Shown: positions 45,489-54,588 of the stretch, piece after piece
Layout: every line of letters begins with the position of its first letter
How positions within the stretch are numbered: position 1 is the first letter of the stretch
Assembly (NCBI RefSeq): GCF_009883635.2
Contig: NZ_CP026115.2
Coordinates: forward strand, 5,518,001 to 5,582,000
Source of the DNA: Pseudomonas putida
GTDB taxonomy: Bacteria > Pseudomonadota > Gammaproteobacteria > Pseudomonadales > Pseudomonadaceae
Direction: 5' to 3'
Length of the DNA: 64,000 nt
Notes under the pieces: generated by a model
What the model saw: only the letters and a program-made list of their open reading frames with translations
Database searches by the model: none
What the model was told of the DNA's origin: nothing
Made by a program: the position numbers and the translations under genes

Positions 45489-45506
45489 AGCGGGAATCGT
45501 GCCAAG
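45489..45506 (-). promoter_or_regulatory. Sigma-54 (-24/-12) promoter of the hydroxybutyrate operon
   Basis: The minus strand reads TTGGCACGATTCCCGCT: the -24 element TTGGCAC is perfect, and the GG and GC doublets are separated by exactly 10 bases, although the -12 element reads CCGC rather than TTGC. It lies about 50 bp before the permease start and next to a sigma-54 activator gene. Confidence 0.7.
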
Positions 45507-45593
45507 TGCGTAACTATATGAAGTTAAAGGATTTTTTGTTTTTTATTAATGGCTGTGTCTCCATTTTGAGATTGCATGGGCTGCTGTGCGGTC

Positions 45594-45680
45594 CATCGCG
45601 GATAAATCCGCTCGTACAAGAGACCGCGTACCCCCTGTAGGAGCGGATTTATCCGCGATCGAGGGCGAAGCCCTCGCGGC
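45594..45680. repeat. REP pair (variant sequence)
   Basis: CATCGCGGATAAATCCGCTC (45594 onward) and its inverted copy GAGCGGATTTATCCGCGATC lie between the sigma-54 activator gene and its target promoter, followed by a further short palindrome, GAGGGCGAAGCCCTCGCGG. The core differs from the other REPs in the window (GGATAAATCCG in place of GGGC...GCCC). Confidence 0.82.
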
Positions 45681-45709
45681 AATCCCAAAACAGAAACAAA
45701 AGTCTCCAA

Positions 45710-47092
45710 TCAGAGACCAAATGCAACCATTTTCTTGTACAAGGTCGATCGTCCCAACCCCAGCGCCTTGGCAGCTTCGGACACATTCCCCGCATGCTCG
45801 GCCAACGCCCCGGCAATCAGCCTGCGCTCGAACTGCTCACACGCCTCACGATAGCCCATCCGCTGTTCCTGACCCACCACCGGGCTCAGCGGCCCCAGCG
45901 CCGCCGCCAGGTCGGTGACACCAAGGCGCGCTTGGTCGGCCAGCAACGTCGCCCGTTCCAGCACATTGCGCAGCTCGCGAATATTTCCCGGCCACCCATG
46001 TCGCGCCAGCAGTGCCTGGGCGTCCTGTTCCAGCTCGTACTGGCTGCCCAGCTCGGCCAGGATCGCTTCGCACAACGCCGGCAAGTCCTCGACCCGCTCG
46101 CGCAGCGGCGGCACGTCGATCGGCAGCACATTCAGCCGGTAGTACAGGTCGGCACGAAATGCCCCGCGAGCCATGGCCGCCTGGAGGTCGATGGAGGTGG
46201 CGGCAATGATGCGCACGTCGCTGCGCAGCATCTGGTTAGAGCCGACCGGTTCGTACTCTTTCTCCTGCAGTACGCGCAGCAGCTTGCTCTGTAGAGCCAG
46301 CGGCATGTCACCAATTTCGTCGAGGAACAAGGTGCCACCCTCGGCGAGTTGCAGCTTGCCGCTGCGCCCCTTGCGGTCGGCACCGGTGAAGGCGCCAGGC
46401 GCGGTGCCGAAGAACTCGGCTTCCAGCAGGGTTTCTGGGATCGCCGCACTGTTGATGCTGACAAAGGCCTTGTGCGCCCGCGCCGAAGCTGCATGGATGG
46501 CATGGGCCAGCAACTCTTTGCCAGTGCCGGTTTCGCCCAGCAGCAGCACTGGCGAATCGCTGCCCGCACCGCGCCGTGCGCGGCGCTTGGCTTCGAGGCT
46601 GGCTGGGCTGCTGCCGACGAACTGGGCGAAGCTGTACTTGGCCTGGCGTGCGCGCAATTGCGAGCGGGTGCTGGCCAGTTCCTGTTGCATGCTCGCATAG
46701 CGCTTGAGCAAGGGCGACAGGCTGCGCAGCTCTTCGAACAGGGCGAAGCCGATGGCGCCGATCAGGGCGCCCTGGGCATCGTGGATCGGCAGGCGCATCA
46801 CCACCAGCGGCTCGTTGGGGGTATCGAGCATGTCCAGCAGGATCGGCCGGCCATCGCTCACCACTTGGCGCATCAGGCTACCCGGAATGACCGCCTCGCA
46901 CGGCTGGCCGATCGCGCTGCCGGCATCGGCCAGGCCGAAGCGCCGGGCGTAACGTTCGTTCATCCAGACTATGCGTGCATCACGGTCGACGATCACCGTG
47001 CCTTCGCTGGACTGCTCGATGATCTCGAACAGCGAGCGGATCGCCAGTTGCCGTACCTGGGGGTAGTCCTTGAGGCTGTCGCTGTCGTGCAT
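45710..47092 (-). CDS. Sigma-54-dependent activator with PAS sensor
   Basis: A 460-residue regulator: an N-terminal PAS domain (about residues 20-130), an AAA+ domain with Walker A LLGETGTGKELLA, the sigma-54 contact loop AEFFGTAPGAFTGA, Walker B GTLFLDEIGDM, and a C-terminal Fis-type helix-turn-helix NVSEAAKALGLGRSTLYKKM. The loop keeps GAFTGA intact. It lies upstream of the -24/-12 promoter of the hydroxybutyrate operon and is its likely activator. Confidence 0.91.
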   Translation of the reverse strand: MHDSDSLKDYPQVRQLAIRSLFEIIEQSSEGTVIVDRDARIVWMNERYARRFGLADAGSAIGQPCEAVIPGSLMRQVVSDGRPILLDMLDTPNEPLVVMRLPIHDAQGALIGAIGFALFEELRSLSPLLKRYASMQQELASTRSQLRARQAKYSFAQFVGSSPASLEAKRRARRGAGSDSPVLLLGETGTGKELLAHAIHAASARAHKAFVSINSAAIPETLLEAEFFGTAPGAFTGADRKGRSGKLQLAEGGTLFLDEIGDMPLALQSKLLRVLQEKEYEPVGSNQMLRSDVRIIAATSIDLQAAMARGAFRADLYYRLNVLPIDVPPLRERVEDLPALCEAILAELGSQYELEQDAQALLARHGWPGNIRELRNVLERATLLADQARLGVTDLAAALGPLSPVVGQEQRMGYREACEQFERRLIAGALAEHAGNVSEAAKALGLGRSTLYKKMVAFGL

Positions 47093-47120
47093 CTTGCTAA
47101 TTCCTGTACTTGCCTTGCTG

Positions 47121-47153
47121 GCCTCTTCGCGGGCTTGTCCCGCGAAAGGGCCG
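47121..47153. repeat. Single REP unit
   Basis: GCCTCTTCGCGGGCTTGTCCCGCGAAAGG lies in the 72-bp gap between the ABC permease gene and the sigma-54 activator gene. Confidence 0.8.
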
Positions 47154-47164
47154 GTCCTGAAAAC

Positions 47165-48181
47165 CTATCTTCTGGGGTCGAACGCCTCACGCAAGGCATC
47201 GCCGATGAACACCAGCAGCGACAAGATCACCGCCAAGGCAAAGAACGCGGTAAAGCCCAGCCACGGTGCTTCCAGGTGCTGCTTGCCCTGAGTCACCAGC
47301 TCACCCAGCGAAGCACTGCCGGCGGGCATGCCGAAGCCTAGGAAATCCAGCGCCGTCAGCGTGGTGATCGCCCCGGTGAGCATGAAGGGTACATAGGTAA
47401 ACGTCGCGTTCATCGCATTGGGCAGTACATGGCGCAGCATCACCAGAGAATCTGACAGCCCAAGAGCACGTGCTGCCTTCACGTACTCGAGGTTGCGCCC
47501 ACGCAGGAACTCAGCGCGCACAACATCGACCAGGGCCAGCCATGAAAACAGCGCCATGATGCCCAGCAACCACCAGAAGTCCGGTTCGACAAAGCCACTG
47601 AGGATGATCAGCAGGTACAGCACCGGCAGGCCCGACCACACCTCCAGCAAGCGCTGCCCGAACAGGTCCACCCAGCCGCCGTAATAACCTTGCAGCGCGC
47701 CCGCGCCGACGCCGATGAGCACACTGATCACCGTCAGGGCAAAGGCGAACAACAGCGAGGTGCGGGTGCCATACAGCACCCGCGCCAGCACGTCGCGGCC
47801 CTGGTCGTCGGTCCCTAGCCAGTTGCTCGCGCTCGGCGGGCTGGGGGTGGGCACCAGCAGGTCGTAGTTGGGTGTGTCGGCGCTGAACGGAATGGGTGCG
47901 AACAGCATCCAGCCGCCCTGGCCCTCGATCAGCTGGCGCACATAGGCACTGCGGTAGTCCGGCTGGAACGGCAGCTGGCCACCGAACTGCTGCTCGCTGT
48001 AGCGCTTGAGTGCCGGCATGTACAAATCGCCTTTGTAGCTCAGCAGCAGCGGCTTGTCGTTGGCCACCAACTCGGCGCACAGGCTCAGCACCAGCATCCC
48101 GGCGAACAGCCACAGCGACACCCAGCCCAGGCGGTTGCGGCGAAAACGCTGCAGGCGACGACGCGAAACCGGCGATAGCAT
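47165..48181 (-). CDS. ABC transporter permease, YejE-like
   Basis: A 338-residue membrane protein of the oligopeptide/microcin C permease type. RRRLQRFRRNRLGWVSLWLF at the N-terminus, a long periplasmic insertion, TDDQGRDVLARVLYGTRTSLLFA and GVGAGALQGYYGGWVDL are YejE/DppC motifs, and FLRGRNLEYVKAARALG is the EAA loop that contacts the ATPase. The start overlaps the YejB-like stop by one base. Confidence 0.9.
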   Translation of the reverse strand: MLSPVSRRRLQRFRRNRLGWVSLWLFAGMLVLSLCAELVANDKPLLLSYKGDLYMPALKRYSEQQFGGQLPFQPDYRSAYVRQLIEGQGGWMLFAPIPFSADTPNYDLLVPTPSPPSASNWLGTDDQGRDVLARVLYGTRTSLLFAFALTVISVLIGVGAGALQGYYGGWVDLFGQRLLEVWSGLPVLYLLIILSGFVEPDFWWLLGIMALFSWLALVDVVRAEFLRGRNLEYVKAARALGLSDSLVMLRHVLPNAMNATFTYVPFMLTGAITTLTALDFLGFGMPAGSASLGELVTQGKQHLEAPWLGFTAFFALAVILSLLVFIGDALREAFDPRR

Positions 48182-49239
48182 CAGTGCGCCCTCGTGTCGA
48201 AGTCGATGCGCGGGTCGAGCACGGTGAAGGCCAAGTCGCCGATCAGGCGGAACAGCAGGCCGGCCAGGGTGAAGATGAACAGCGTGCCGAACACCACCGG
48301 GTAGTCCCGTGACACCGCTGCTTCGTAACTCATGCGGCCAAGGCCGTCGAGGGAGAAGATCACCTCGATCAGCAACGAGCCGGCGAAGAACACCGTGATC
48401 AGCGCCTGGGGCAGGCCGGCCAGTACCAGCAGCATGGCGTTGCGCAACACGTGCCCATACAGCACGCGGCGTTCGCTCAGGCCTTTGGCGCGGGCAGTGA
48501 CCACGTACTGGCGGGAGATCTCATCGAGAAAGGCGTTCTTGGTCAGCAGGGTGAGGGTGGCAAAGCCACCGATCACCAGGGCGCCGACCGGCAGCACCAG
48601 GTGCCAGAAGTAATCGGCGACCTTGCCCAGCAGGCTGAGCTGGTCGAAATCATCCGAGACCAGGCCACGTACCGGGAACCAGTTCAGCGAGGTGCCGCCG
48701 GCGAACAGCACGATCAGCAGCAGCGCGAACAGGAACGAGGGCAGGGCATAGCCGACCACGATCAGCGCGCTGCTCCAGGTATCGAAGCGAGTGCCATGGC
48801 GTACCGCCTTGCGGATGCCCAGCGGGATCGACACCAGGTAGGTGATCAGCGTGGCCCAGAAGCCCAGCGACAGGGTCACCGGCAGCTTGTCGAGGATCAG
48901 GTCGGTGACCTTGGCGCCGCGGAAGAAGCTCTGGCCGAAGTCCAGCCGGGCGTACTGGCCGAGCATCAGCCACAGGCGCTCCGGGGCGGTCTTGTCGAAA
49001 CCGTATTGGCGCTTGATCTCCTCGATCAGCTTCGGGTCCAGGCCACGGGTGGCCCGGGACTCGCCGTGTACCACCTCGGCCCGGGAGCCGGGCGCACCGC
49101 CGCCCAGGCCCTGCAGCCGCGCCACCGCCTGCTCGACCGGGCCGCCGGGGGCGGCCTGGACGATGGCGAAGTTGACCAGCAGGATCGCCAGCAAGGTCGG
49201 GATGATCAGCAGCAGGCGCCGCAGGATGTAGCTGGTCAT
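48181..49239 (-). CDS. ABC transporter permease, YejB-like
   Basis: A 352-residue permease with the start [24 protein letters not shown] typical of DppB/YejB, the cytoplasmic or periplasmic loop ETAPGG-type insertion, and [27 protein letters not shown] as EAA loop. It overlaps the binding-protein stop by 4 bp and the YejE-like start by 1 bp. Confidence 0.9.
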   Translation of the reverse strand: MTSYILRRLLLIIPTLLAILLVNFAIVQAAPGGPVEQAVARLQGLGGGAPGSRAEVVHGESRATRGLDPKLIEEIKRQYGFDKTAPERLWLMLGQYARLDFGQSFFRGAKVTDLILDKLPVTLSLGFWATLITYLVSIPLGIRKAVRHGTRFDTWSSALIVVGYALPSFLFALLLIVLFAGGTSLNWFPVRGLVSDDFDQLSLLGKVADYFWHLVLPVGALVIGGFATLTLLTKNAFLDEISRQYVVTARAKGLSERRVLYGHVLRNAMLLVLAGLPQALITVFFAGSLLIEVIFSLDGLGRMSYEAAVSRDYPVVFGTLFIFTLAGLLFRLIGDLAFTVLDPRIDFDTRAH

Positions 49240-51158
49240 GGCTGGGCCTTCTGCCGTTCGGCCATCTGTGCGTTGGTCAGTGCGGTCGGGCTGATTTCCC
49301 ACCAGCTGTCCAGGCCTTCGTCATAAGCGGGCTGGACGTTCGGCAGGCCGAAGCGGTTCCACCACACTGTAGAGCTGCCGGGCGGGTAATAGTTGGGGAT
49401 CCAGTAGTAGTTCCATTGCAGCACCCGGTCCAGGGCATGGGCGTGGTGCAGCATGTCGGCCTGGGTGTCGGCGCGCACCAGGCCGTCGATCAGTTGGTCC
49501 ACCACCGGGTCCTTGAGCACCATCAGGTTGTTCGAACCCGGGTCGTTGGCGGCGGCCGAGCCGAAGTAGTTGTACAGCTCGGCGCCTGGCGACAGGGTGA
49601 CGGTATAGCCGGTGACGATCATGTCGTAGTCGCGCGCCATCAGCCGGTTCACGTACTGCGCCGAATCGACGTTGCGGATGTTCAGGGTGATGCCGATCTG
49701 CGCCAGGTTGCGCTTCCACGGCAGCAACAGGCGCTCCATGCCGGACTGGCCGTTGAGGAAGGTGAATTCCAGCGGCTCGCCCTGGGCATTGACCAGGCGA
49801 TCACCGTCGGGGTGCCAGCCGGCCTGTTGCAGCAAGGCCAGCGCCTGCAATTGTTGTGGGCGAATGATCCCCGAGCCGTCGGTGACCGGCGCCGTGAACA
49901 CCTGGTTGAAGACTTCGTCCGGCACCCGGCCGCGCAGCGGCTCGAGCAGCTTGAGCTCGCCCGCATCCGGCAGTTCGCGGGCTGCCAGCGGGGTATTGGA
50001 GAACACGCTTTGCTGGCGGATGTACATATTGCGCATCATCTGCCGGTTGCTCCACTCGAAGTCCCAGAGCATGGCCAGTGCCTGGCGCACACGGCGGTCC
50101 TTGAACTGTGGCTTGTCGAGGTTGAACACGAAGCCCTGGGCCGCCTGCGGCTTGGCCGGGCCCAGGTGGGCCCGTTGCAGACGGCCATCGTCCAGCTGTG
50201 CGCCGTTGTAGCCCAGGGTGTAGGCGGTGGCGGAAAACTCGCGGTTGTAGTCGTAGCCACCGCCTTTGAGCACCTGGCGTGCCACTTCGGTATCGCCGAA
50301 ATACTCGATGCGGATGTGCTCGAAATTGTAGCGCCCGCGATTGACCGGCAAGTCCTTGGCCCACCAGCCAGGGTCGCGTTCGAAGGTGATGCTGCGGCCG
50401 TTGTCGATGCGCCCGATACGGTACGGGCCGCTGCCGACCGGCTTGTCGAAACCGGCGCCGTTGGCAAAATCGCGGTTGGCCCAGTCATGCTCGGGCATTA
50501 CCGGCAGGCTGGCCAGGTCCAGGGCCAGGGTGCGGCCGTGGGGCTGCTTGAAGTCGAAGCGCACCTGCAGCGGGCCTTCGACCGTTACGCCGGCGACTTC
50601 GGCGAACTGGGTGCGGTACTTGAGGCTGCCTTCGGCCATGAGTTTATTGAAGCTGAAACGCACATCCTCGGCGAGCACCGGCTTGCCATCGGCGAAGCTT
50701 GCCTTGGGGTCGATCTCGAAGCGCAGCCAGGCCTCGCCCGGGCCACGTTCCATGCGCCGGGCGATCAGGCCGTAAACGGTATAGGGTTCGTCGAACGAGC
50801 GTTGCGCCAGGGGCGCATACAGCCAGCCATCGACCTCGCTGACGCCGATGCCTTTGTCGATGTAGGGCAGGATATGGTCGAACTGGCCGATCTCGATGGC
50901 CGAGCGGCGCATCAGGCCACCCTTGGGGGCGTCGGGGTTGGCGTAGTCGAAGTGGCGGAAGGTTTCGCTGTAGCGGGGGGCTTCGCCGTAGACGGTCAAG
51001 GCATGGGTGGGCGCGGCTTGGGCCATCCAGCCCATGCACAAAAGCACGACGCCAAGAATGACCTGTGGGAGCGGGTTTACCCGCGAAGAGGCCAAGCCAG
51101 ACAACCCAATTGTCTGCTCGGGCCTCTTCGCGGGTGAACCCGCTCCCACAAGGGACAC
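49236..51158 (-). CDS. Extracellular solute-binding protein, YejA-like (start uncertain)
   Basis: The 640-residue as-read frame holds an SBP_bac_5 peptide-binding protein: [33 protein letters not shown] at the mature start and [21 protein letters not shown] within. The hydrophobic signal [16 protein letters not shown] begins only at about residue 33. The 32 residues before it ([22 protein letters not shown]) are translated REP sequence. The GTG at 51158 has no clear ribosome site. The genuine start probably lies near 51055, perhaps at a rare codon, or the gene was damaged by the REP pair. Confidence 0.75.
   Translation of the reverse strand: MSLVGAGSPAKRPEQTIGLSGLASSRVNPLPQVILGVVLLCMGWMAQAAPTHALTVYGEAPRYSETFRHFDYANPDAPKGGLMRRSAIEIGQFDHILPYIDKGIGVSEVDGWLYAPLAQRSFDEPYTVYGLIARRMERGPGEAWLRFEIDPKASFADGKPVLAEDVRFSFNKLMAEGSLKYRTQFAEVAGVTVEGPLQVRFDFKQPHGRTLALDLASLPVMPEHDWANRDFANGAGFDKPVGSGPYRIGRIDNGRSITFERDPGWWAKDLPVNRGRYNFEHIRIEYFGDTEVARQVLKGGGYDYNREFSATAYTLGYNGAQLDDGRLQRAHLGPAKPQAAQGFVFNLDKPQFKDRRVRQALAMLWDFEWSNRQMMRNMYIRQQSVFSNTPLAARELPDAGELKLLEPLRGRVPDEVFNQVFTAPVTDGSGIIRPQQLQALALLQQAGWHPDGDRLVNAQGEPLEFTFLNGQSGMERLLLPWKRNLAQIGITLNIRNVDSAQYVNRLMARDYDMIVTGYTVTLSPGAELYNYFGSAAANDPGSNNLMVLKDPVVDQLIDGLVRADTQADMLHHAHALDRVLQWNYYWIPNYYPPGSSTVWWNRFGLPNVQPAYDEGLDSWWEISPTALTNAQMAERQKAQP
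51063..51151. repeat. REP pair over the 5' end of the yejA-like gene
   Basis: CCTGTGGGAGCGGGTTTACC and its inverted partner GGGTGAACCCGCTCCCACA flank a short dyad (GACAACCCAATTGTC). The pair fills the gap between the parvulin gene and the recognisable signal peptide of the binding protein. Confidence 0.88.
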
Positions 51159-51171
51159 GATGATCAGTCGA

Positions 51172-51453
51172 TCAGTCCTGACGGCTGGTCACTTCCAGCA
51201 GGTGGTAGCCGAACTGGGTCTTCACTGGGCCCTGTACGGTGTTGACCGGTGCGCTGAACACCACGGTGTCGAATTCCTTGACCATCTGGCCTGGGCCGAA
51301 CGAGCCCAAGTCACCGCCTTGACGGCTGGACGGGCAGGTGGAGTTGGCCTTGGCGATTTCAGCGAAGTCGGCACCGGCTTCGATCTGGGCTTTCAGTTCG
51401 TTGCACTTGTCTTCAGTGGCGACGAGGATGTGACGTGCGGTGGCGCGTGCCAT
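51172..51453 (-). CDS. ppiC: Parvulin-type peptidyl-prolyl isomerase
   Basis: A 93-residue PpiC-like protein: ARHILVATEDKCNELK, STCPSSRQGGDLGSFGPGQMVKEFD and TQFGYHLLEVTSRQD. It has no signal peptide. The start at 51453 follows a GGAGCAGT ribosome site. It is paralogous to the gene at 40403-40678. Confidence 0.92.
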   Translation of the reverse strand: MARATARHILVATEDKCNELKAQIEAGADFAEIAKANSTCPSSRQGGDLGSFGPGQMVKEFDTVVFSAPVNTVQGPVKTQFGYHLLEVTSRQD

Positions 51454-51535
51454 GGGTACTGCTCCTTGGGGGGTGAAAACGGCAAGCCTAGCGCACTTGA
51501 TCGGGTCATGTCTCGCCAGGCTTGCTGTAGGCACT

Positions 51536-52597
51536 TCACATACGCGCTGCAGCCTCGCGCAGCAGAGTTTCGGTCGCGCTCCAGCCCAGGCAGCCGTCGG
51601 TGATCGACACGCCGTATTTCAGCGCGCCCTTGCCCAGGGCCTGGCAGCCATCGAACAGGTGCCCTTCGAGCATCACGCCGACCAGCGAGCGGTCACCGGC
51701 AAGGCGCTGGGCCAGCACGTCCTCGAACACGGCGGGCTGGCGGGCAGGGTCCTTGCCGCTGTTGGCATGGCTGCAGTCGACGACGATGCGTGCCTGCAAA
51801 CCGGCTTTGGCCAGGCCTTGGCGGGCCTGGGCGATGCTGGCGGCATCGTAGTTCGGGCCCTTGTGGCCGCCGCGCAGCACCAGGTGGGTGTCCGGGTTGC
51901 CCAGGGTTTCGATGATCGCCGGGTAGCCCTGTGCATCCATGCCGAAGTGGCGGTGCGGGGCCGCCGCGCTGCGCATGGCGTCACAGGCGATGCCGACGCC
52001 GCCGTCGGTGCCGTTCTTGAAGCCGACCGGCAGCTCTAGGCCGCTGACCATTTCCCGGTGAATCTGCGATTCGGTAGTGCGTGCGCCAATCGCCGCCCAG
52101 CCCAGCAGGTCATCGAAATAGCCGGCGGCCATCGGTTGCAGCAGTTCGGTGGCGATCGGCAGGCCGCGTTCGATCATGCTCAGCATCAAGCCGCGAGACA
52201 GGGCGATGCCGGCGTGCATGTCGTCACTGCCATCGAGGTGCGGGTCGTAGGCCAGGCCTTTCCAGCCCACCGTGGTGCGAGGTTTTTCCACGTAGGCGCG
52301 CATCACCAGCAGCAGCTTGTCATCGACTTCGCGGCTCAGCGCCGCCAGGCGGTCGGCGTACTCCACGGCCGAGCGGGGGTCGTGGATCGAGCATGGGCCG
52401 ACGATCACCAGCAGGCGCTCGTCGCGGCCTTCGAGAATGGCGCGGATGGCCTGGCGGTGGCTGTGGACTTGCTGGGCGAGTTCGCTGGACAGCGGCATCT
52501 GCTGCTTGAGCAGGTGCGGGCTGGGCAGGCGCTGGCTGACGGTGGTGTTGGCAGCGTGCGGTTGGGTCAGGGGCAGAGCGAGGTTCGAGGCTTGCAT
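51536..52597 (-). CDS. Class I 3-deoxy-7-phosphoheptulonate (DAHP) synthase
   Basis: A 353-residue AroF/G/H-type enzyme that condenses phosphoenolpyruvate and erythrose 4-phosphate, the first step to aromatic amino acids. Motifs are LLVIVGPCSIHDPRSA, MRAYVEKPRTTVGWKGL, GARTTESQIHRE, VGFKNGTDG, VLRGG and IVVDCSHANSGKDP. The ATG at 52597 has CAGGGA upstream. An in-frame ATG at 52690 would add 31 residues and overlap the second leader peptide. Two aromatic-rich leader peptides and a terminator lie upstream, suggesting attenuation by aromatic amino acid supply. Confidence 0.92.
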   Translation of the reverse strand: MQASNLALPLTQPHAANTTVSQRLPSPHLLKQQMPLSSELAQQVHSHRQAIRAILEGRDERLLVIVGPCSIHDPRSAVEYADRLAALSREVDDKLLLVMRAYVEKPRTTVGWKGLAYDPHLDGSDDMHAGIALSRGLMLSMIERGLPIATELLQPMAAGYFDDLLGWAAIGARTTESQIHREMVSGLELPVGFKNGTDGGVGIACDAMRSAAAPHRHFGMDAQGYPAIIETLGNPDTHLVLRGGHKGPNYDAASIAQARQGLAKAGLQARIVVDCSHANSGKDPARQPAVFEDVLAQRLAGDRSLVGVMLEGHLFDGCQALGKGALKYGVSITDGCLGWSATETLLREAAARM

Positions 52598-52646
52598 GGC
52601 GTATGTTCCCTGGGCGGACGGCGGGTTCTGGCCCGCGCGGTCGGCC

Positions 52647-52793
52647 CTATCGAGGTGTTCGACTATTCGTTGATTGATGGTCTGCAGCATTGCCACCGGT
52701 GATGGACCGATCGGAGGCGGCAGGCTGGCCCGAACGGGATTGGCTAAATCGCCAGGCATAGGTGCTTGCGTAGTAATAAGTGGCGTAGTTCAT
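52647..52793 (-). CDS. Second aromatic-rich leader peptide upstream of DAHP synthase
   Basis: A 48-codon frame that begins MNYATYYYASTYAWRF: within the first 16 codons there are five Tyr at positions 3, 6, 7, 8 and 12, a Trp and a Phe. GAGGA lies 8 bp before the ATG, a better ribosome site than most genes here. It begins just after the terminator at 52842-52873 and ends 49 bp before the DAHP synthase ATG. Ribosome stalling on these codons could affect translation of the synthase start. This function is inferred. Confidence 0.6.
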   Translation of the reverse strand: MNYATYYYASTYAWRFSQSRSGQPAASDRSITGGNAADHQSTNSRTPR

Positions 52794-52841
52794 GAATCTG
52801 TCCTCAGTTCGAATCGGTAAAAGTGCAATGACCTGAAAAGC

Positions 52842-52873
52842 AAAACCCCCGGTCGGGGAGCCGACCGGGGGTT
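52842..52873 (-). terminator. Attenuator-like terminator before DAHP synthase
   Basis: On the minus strand AACCCCCGGTCGG-CTC-CCCGACCGGGGG forms a 12-bp GC-rich stem followed by TTTTGCTTTTC. It lies between the two leader peptides. A competing stem (GCGCC 52910-52914 with GGCGC 52926-52930) directly follows the stop of leader 1, so a stalled ribosome could change the fold. Confidence 0.82.
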
Positions 52874-52930
52874 TGAGTATGCTCATGTTCGGCGGCCCCT
52901 CGAAGGTGGGCGCCGGGTGGGTATCGGCGC

Positions 52931-53050
52931 CTAGTGGCTAAACCAATACCCAAAGTAATAGCTGGCAGCAGCCTGGCAGCCGGCAACGGCCAGCACTGGG
53001 CGCAGAGTGCGACCGGTGTGGTTGGCGTGGTTGCGGGTGTGTTTCGGCAT
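52931..53050 (-). CDS. First aromatic-rich leader peptide upstream of DAHP synthase
   Basis: A 39-codon frame starting MPKHTRNHANH and ending ASYYFGYWFSH-stop. Six of its last nine residues are Tyr, Phe or Trp (Y31, Y32, F33, Y35, W36, F37), placed right before a stem and a strong terminator, the layout of classical amino-acid attenuators. GGAG lies 6 bp before the ATG. The sequence does not resemble a structural protein. Confidence 0.68.
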   Translation of the reverse strand: MPKHTRNHANHTGRTLRPVLAVAGCQAAASYYFGYWFSH

Positions 53051-53130
53051 GTTGCTCTCCAGTGAATGAGCCCGAGCTTACTTCAGGCGATGCGCACTGT
53101 TCAATGGATAAATGCTATCGCGCCGATAAT

Positions 53131-53193
53131 TGCACAAAACGGATAGCACTCTGCACACGATGGATATTGCCGCTCCAGGGCAAACCCTAACCT
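53131..53193 (+). promoter_or_regulatory. Benzoate promoter with XylS/BenR half-sites
   Basis: TGCA-CAAAAC-GGATA (53131-53145) and TGCA-CACGAT-GGATA (53152-53166) fit the XylS/BenR consensus TGCA-N6-GGNTA exactly and start 21 bp apart, as in the Pm and Pb promoters. A TAACCT -10-like box lies at 53188-53193, about the same distance as in Pm. benA starts at 53230. Confidence 0.88.
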
Positions 53194-53229
53194 GACCCGG
53201 TCTGAACAATAACAATGGAGACCCTGGCC

Positions 53230-54588
53230 ATGTCCCTGGGATTCGACTACCTCAATGCCATGCTTGAGGACGACCGTGAAACCGGCGTCTATCGCTGCAA
53301 ACGCGAGATGTTCACCGACCCGCGCCTGTTCGACCTGGAGATGAAGCACATCTTCGAGGGCAACTGGATCTACCTGGCCCATGAAAGCCAGATCCCCGAG
53401 AAAAACGACTTCCTCACCCTGACCATGGGGCGCCAGCCGGTCTTCATCGCGCGCAACAAGGACGGTGAGCTCAATGCCTTCCTCAACGCCTGCAGCCATC
53501 GCGGCGCCATGCTCTGCCGGCACAAGCGCGGCAATCGCTCCAGCTACACCTGCCCGTTCCATGGCTGGACCTTCAACAACAGCGGCAAGCTGCTCAAGGT
53601 CAAAGACCCGAGCAACGCCGGCTACCCCGACAGCTTCAACTGCGACGGCTCCCATGACCTGACCAAGGTCGCACGCTTCGAGTCGTACCGTGGCTTCCTG
53701 TTCGGCAGCCTGAATGCCGACGTCAAGCCGCTGGTCGAGCACCTTGGCGAGTCCGCCAAGATCATCGACATGATCGTCGACCAGTCCCCGGAAGGCCTGG
53801 AAGTGCTGCGCGGTGCCAGCTCGTACATCTACGAGGGCAACTGGAAGCTCACCGCCGAGAACGGTGCCGACGGCTACCACGTCAGCTCGGTGCACTGGAA
53901 CTACGCCGCCACCCAGAACCAGCGCAAGCAGCGCGAAGCGGGTGACGAGATCAAGACCATGAGCGCCGGCGCCTGGGCCAAGCAGGGCGGTGGCTTCTAT
54001 TCCTTCGACCATGGCCACCTGCTGCTGTGGACCCGCTGGGCCAACCCCGAAGACCGCCCGGCCTTCGAGCGCCGCGACCAGCTGGCCGCCGACTTCGGCC
54101 AGGCCCGCGCCGACTGGATGATCGAGAACTCGCGCAACCTGTGCCTGTACCCGAACGTCTACCTGATGGACCAGTTCAGTTCGCAGATCCGCATCGCCCG
54201 GCCGATTTCGGTGAACAAGACCGAAATCACCATCTACTGCATCGCACCAAAGGGCGAGAGCGCCGATGCCCGTGCCAAGCGCATCCGCCAGTACGAAGAC
54301 TTCTTCAACGTCAGCGGCATGGCCACCCCGGACGACCTGGAAGAGTTCCGCTCCTGCCAGACCGGCTACGGCGGCGGCACCGGCTGGAACGACATGTCCC
54401 GTGGTGCGCAGCACTGGGTCGAAGGGGCTGATGAGGCCGCCAGGGAAATCGAACTCAAGCCGCTGCTGTCGGGCGTGCGTACCGAGGACGAAGGGCTGTT
54501 CGTGCTGCAGCACAAGTACTGGCAGGACACCATGATCAAAGCCCTCGAGCAGGAAACCCAGCTGATCCCCGTGGAGGCTGTGCAATGA
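53230..54588 (+). CDS. benA: Benzoate 1,2-dioxygenase large (alpha) subunit
   Basis: A 452-residue Rieske oxygenase subunit. The cluster ligands are C88 and H90 (ACSHRG) and C108 and H111 (CPFHGW), and the mononuclear iron site includes [16 protein letters not shown]. With BenB and BenC it converts benzoate to the 1,2-cis-dihydrodiol carboxylate. The ATG at 53230 has GGAG 9 bp upstream; the in-frame ATG at 53215 is less well placed. It is the first gene of the ben-cat cluster. Confidence 0.95.
   Translation: MSLGFDYLNAMLEDDRETGVYRCKREMFTDPRLFDLEMKHIFEGNWIYLAHESQIPEKNDFLTLTMGRQPVFIARNKDGELNAFLNACSHRGAMLCRHKRGNRSSYTCPFHGWTFNNSGKLLKVKDPSNAGYPDSFNCDGSHDLTKVARFESYRGFLFGSLNADVKPLVEHLGESAKIIDMIVDQSPEGLEVLRGASSYIYEGNWKLTAENGADGYHVSSVHWNYAATQNQRKQREAGDEIKTMSAGAWAKQGGGFYSFDHGHLLLWTRWANPEDRPAFERRDQLAADFGQARADWMIENSRNLCLYPNVYLMDQFSSQIRIARPISVNKTEITIYCIAPKGESADARAKRIRQYEDFFNVSGMATPDDLEEFRSCQTGYGGGTGWNDMSRGAQHWVEGADEAAREIELKPLLSGVRTEDEGLFVLQHKYWQDTMIKALEQETQLIPVEAVQ

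Noticed and set aside
45594..45680. Possible transcription terminator downstream of the sigma-54 activator
   Set aside because: The palindromes match the REP family in the window in layout and lack a T tract, so they are annotated as REP.
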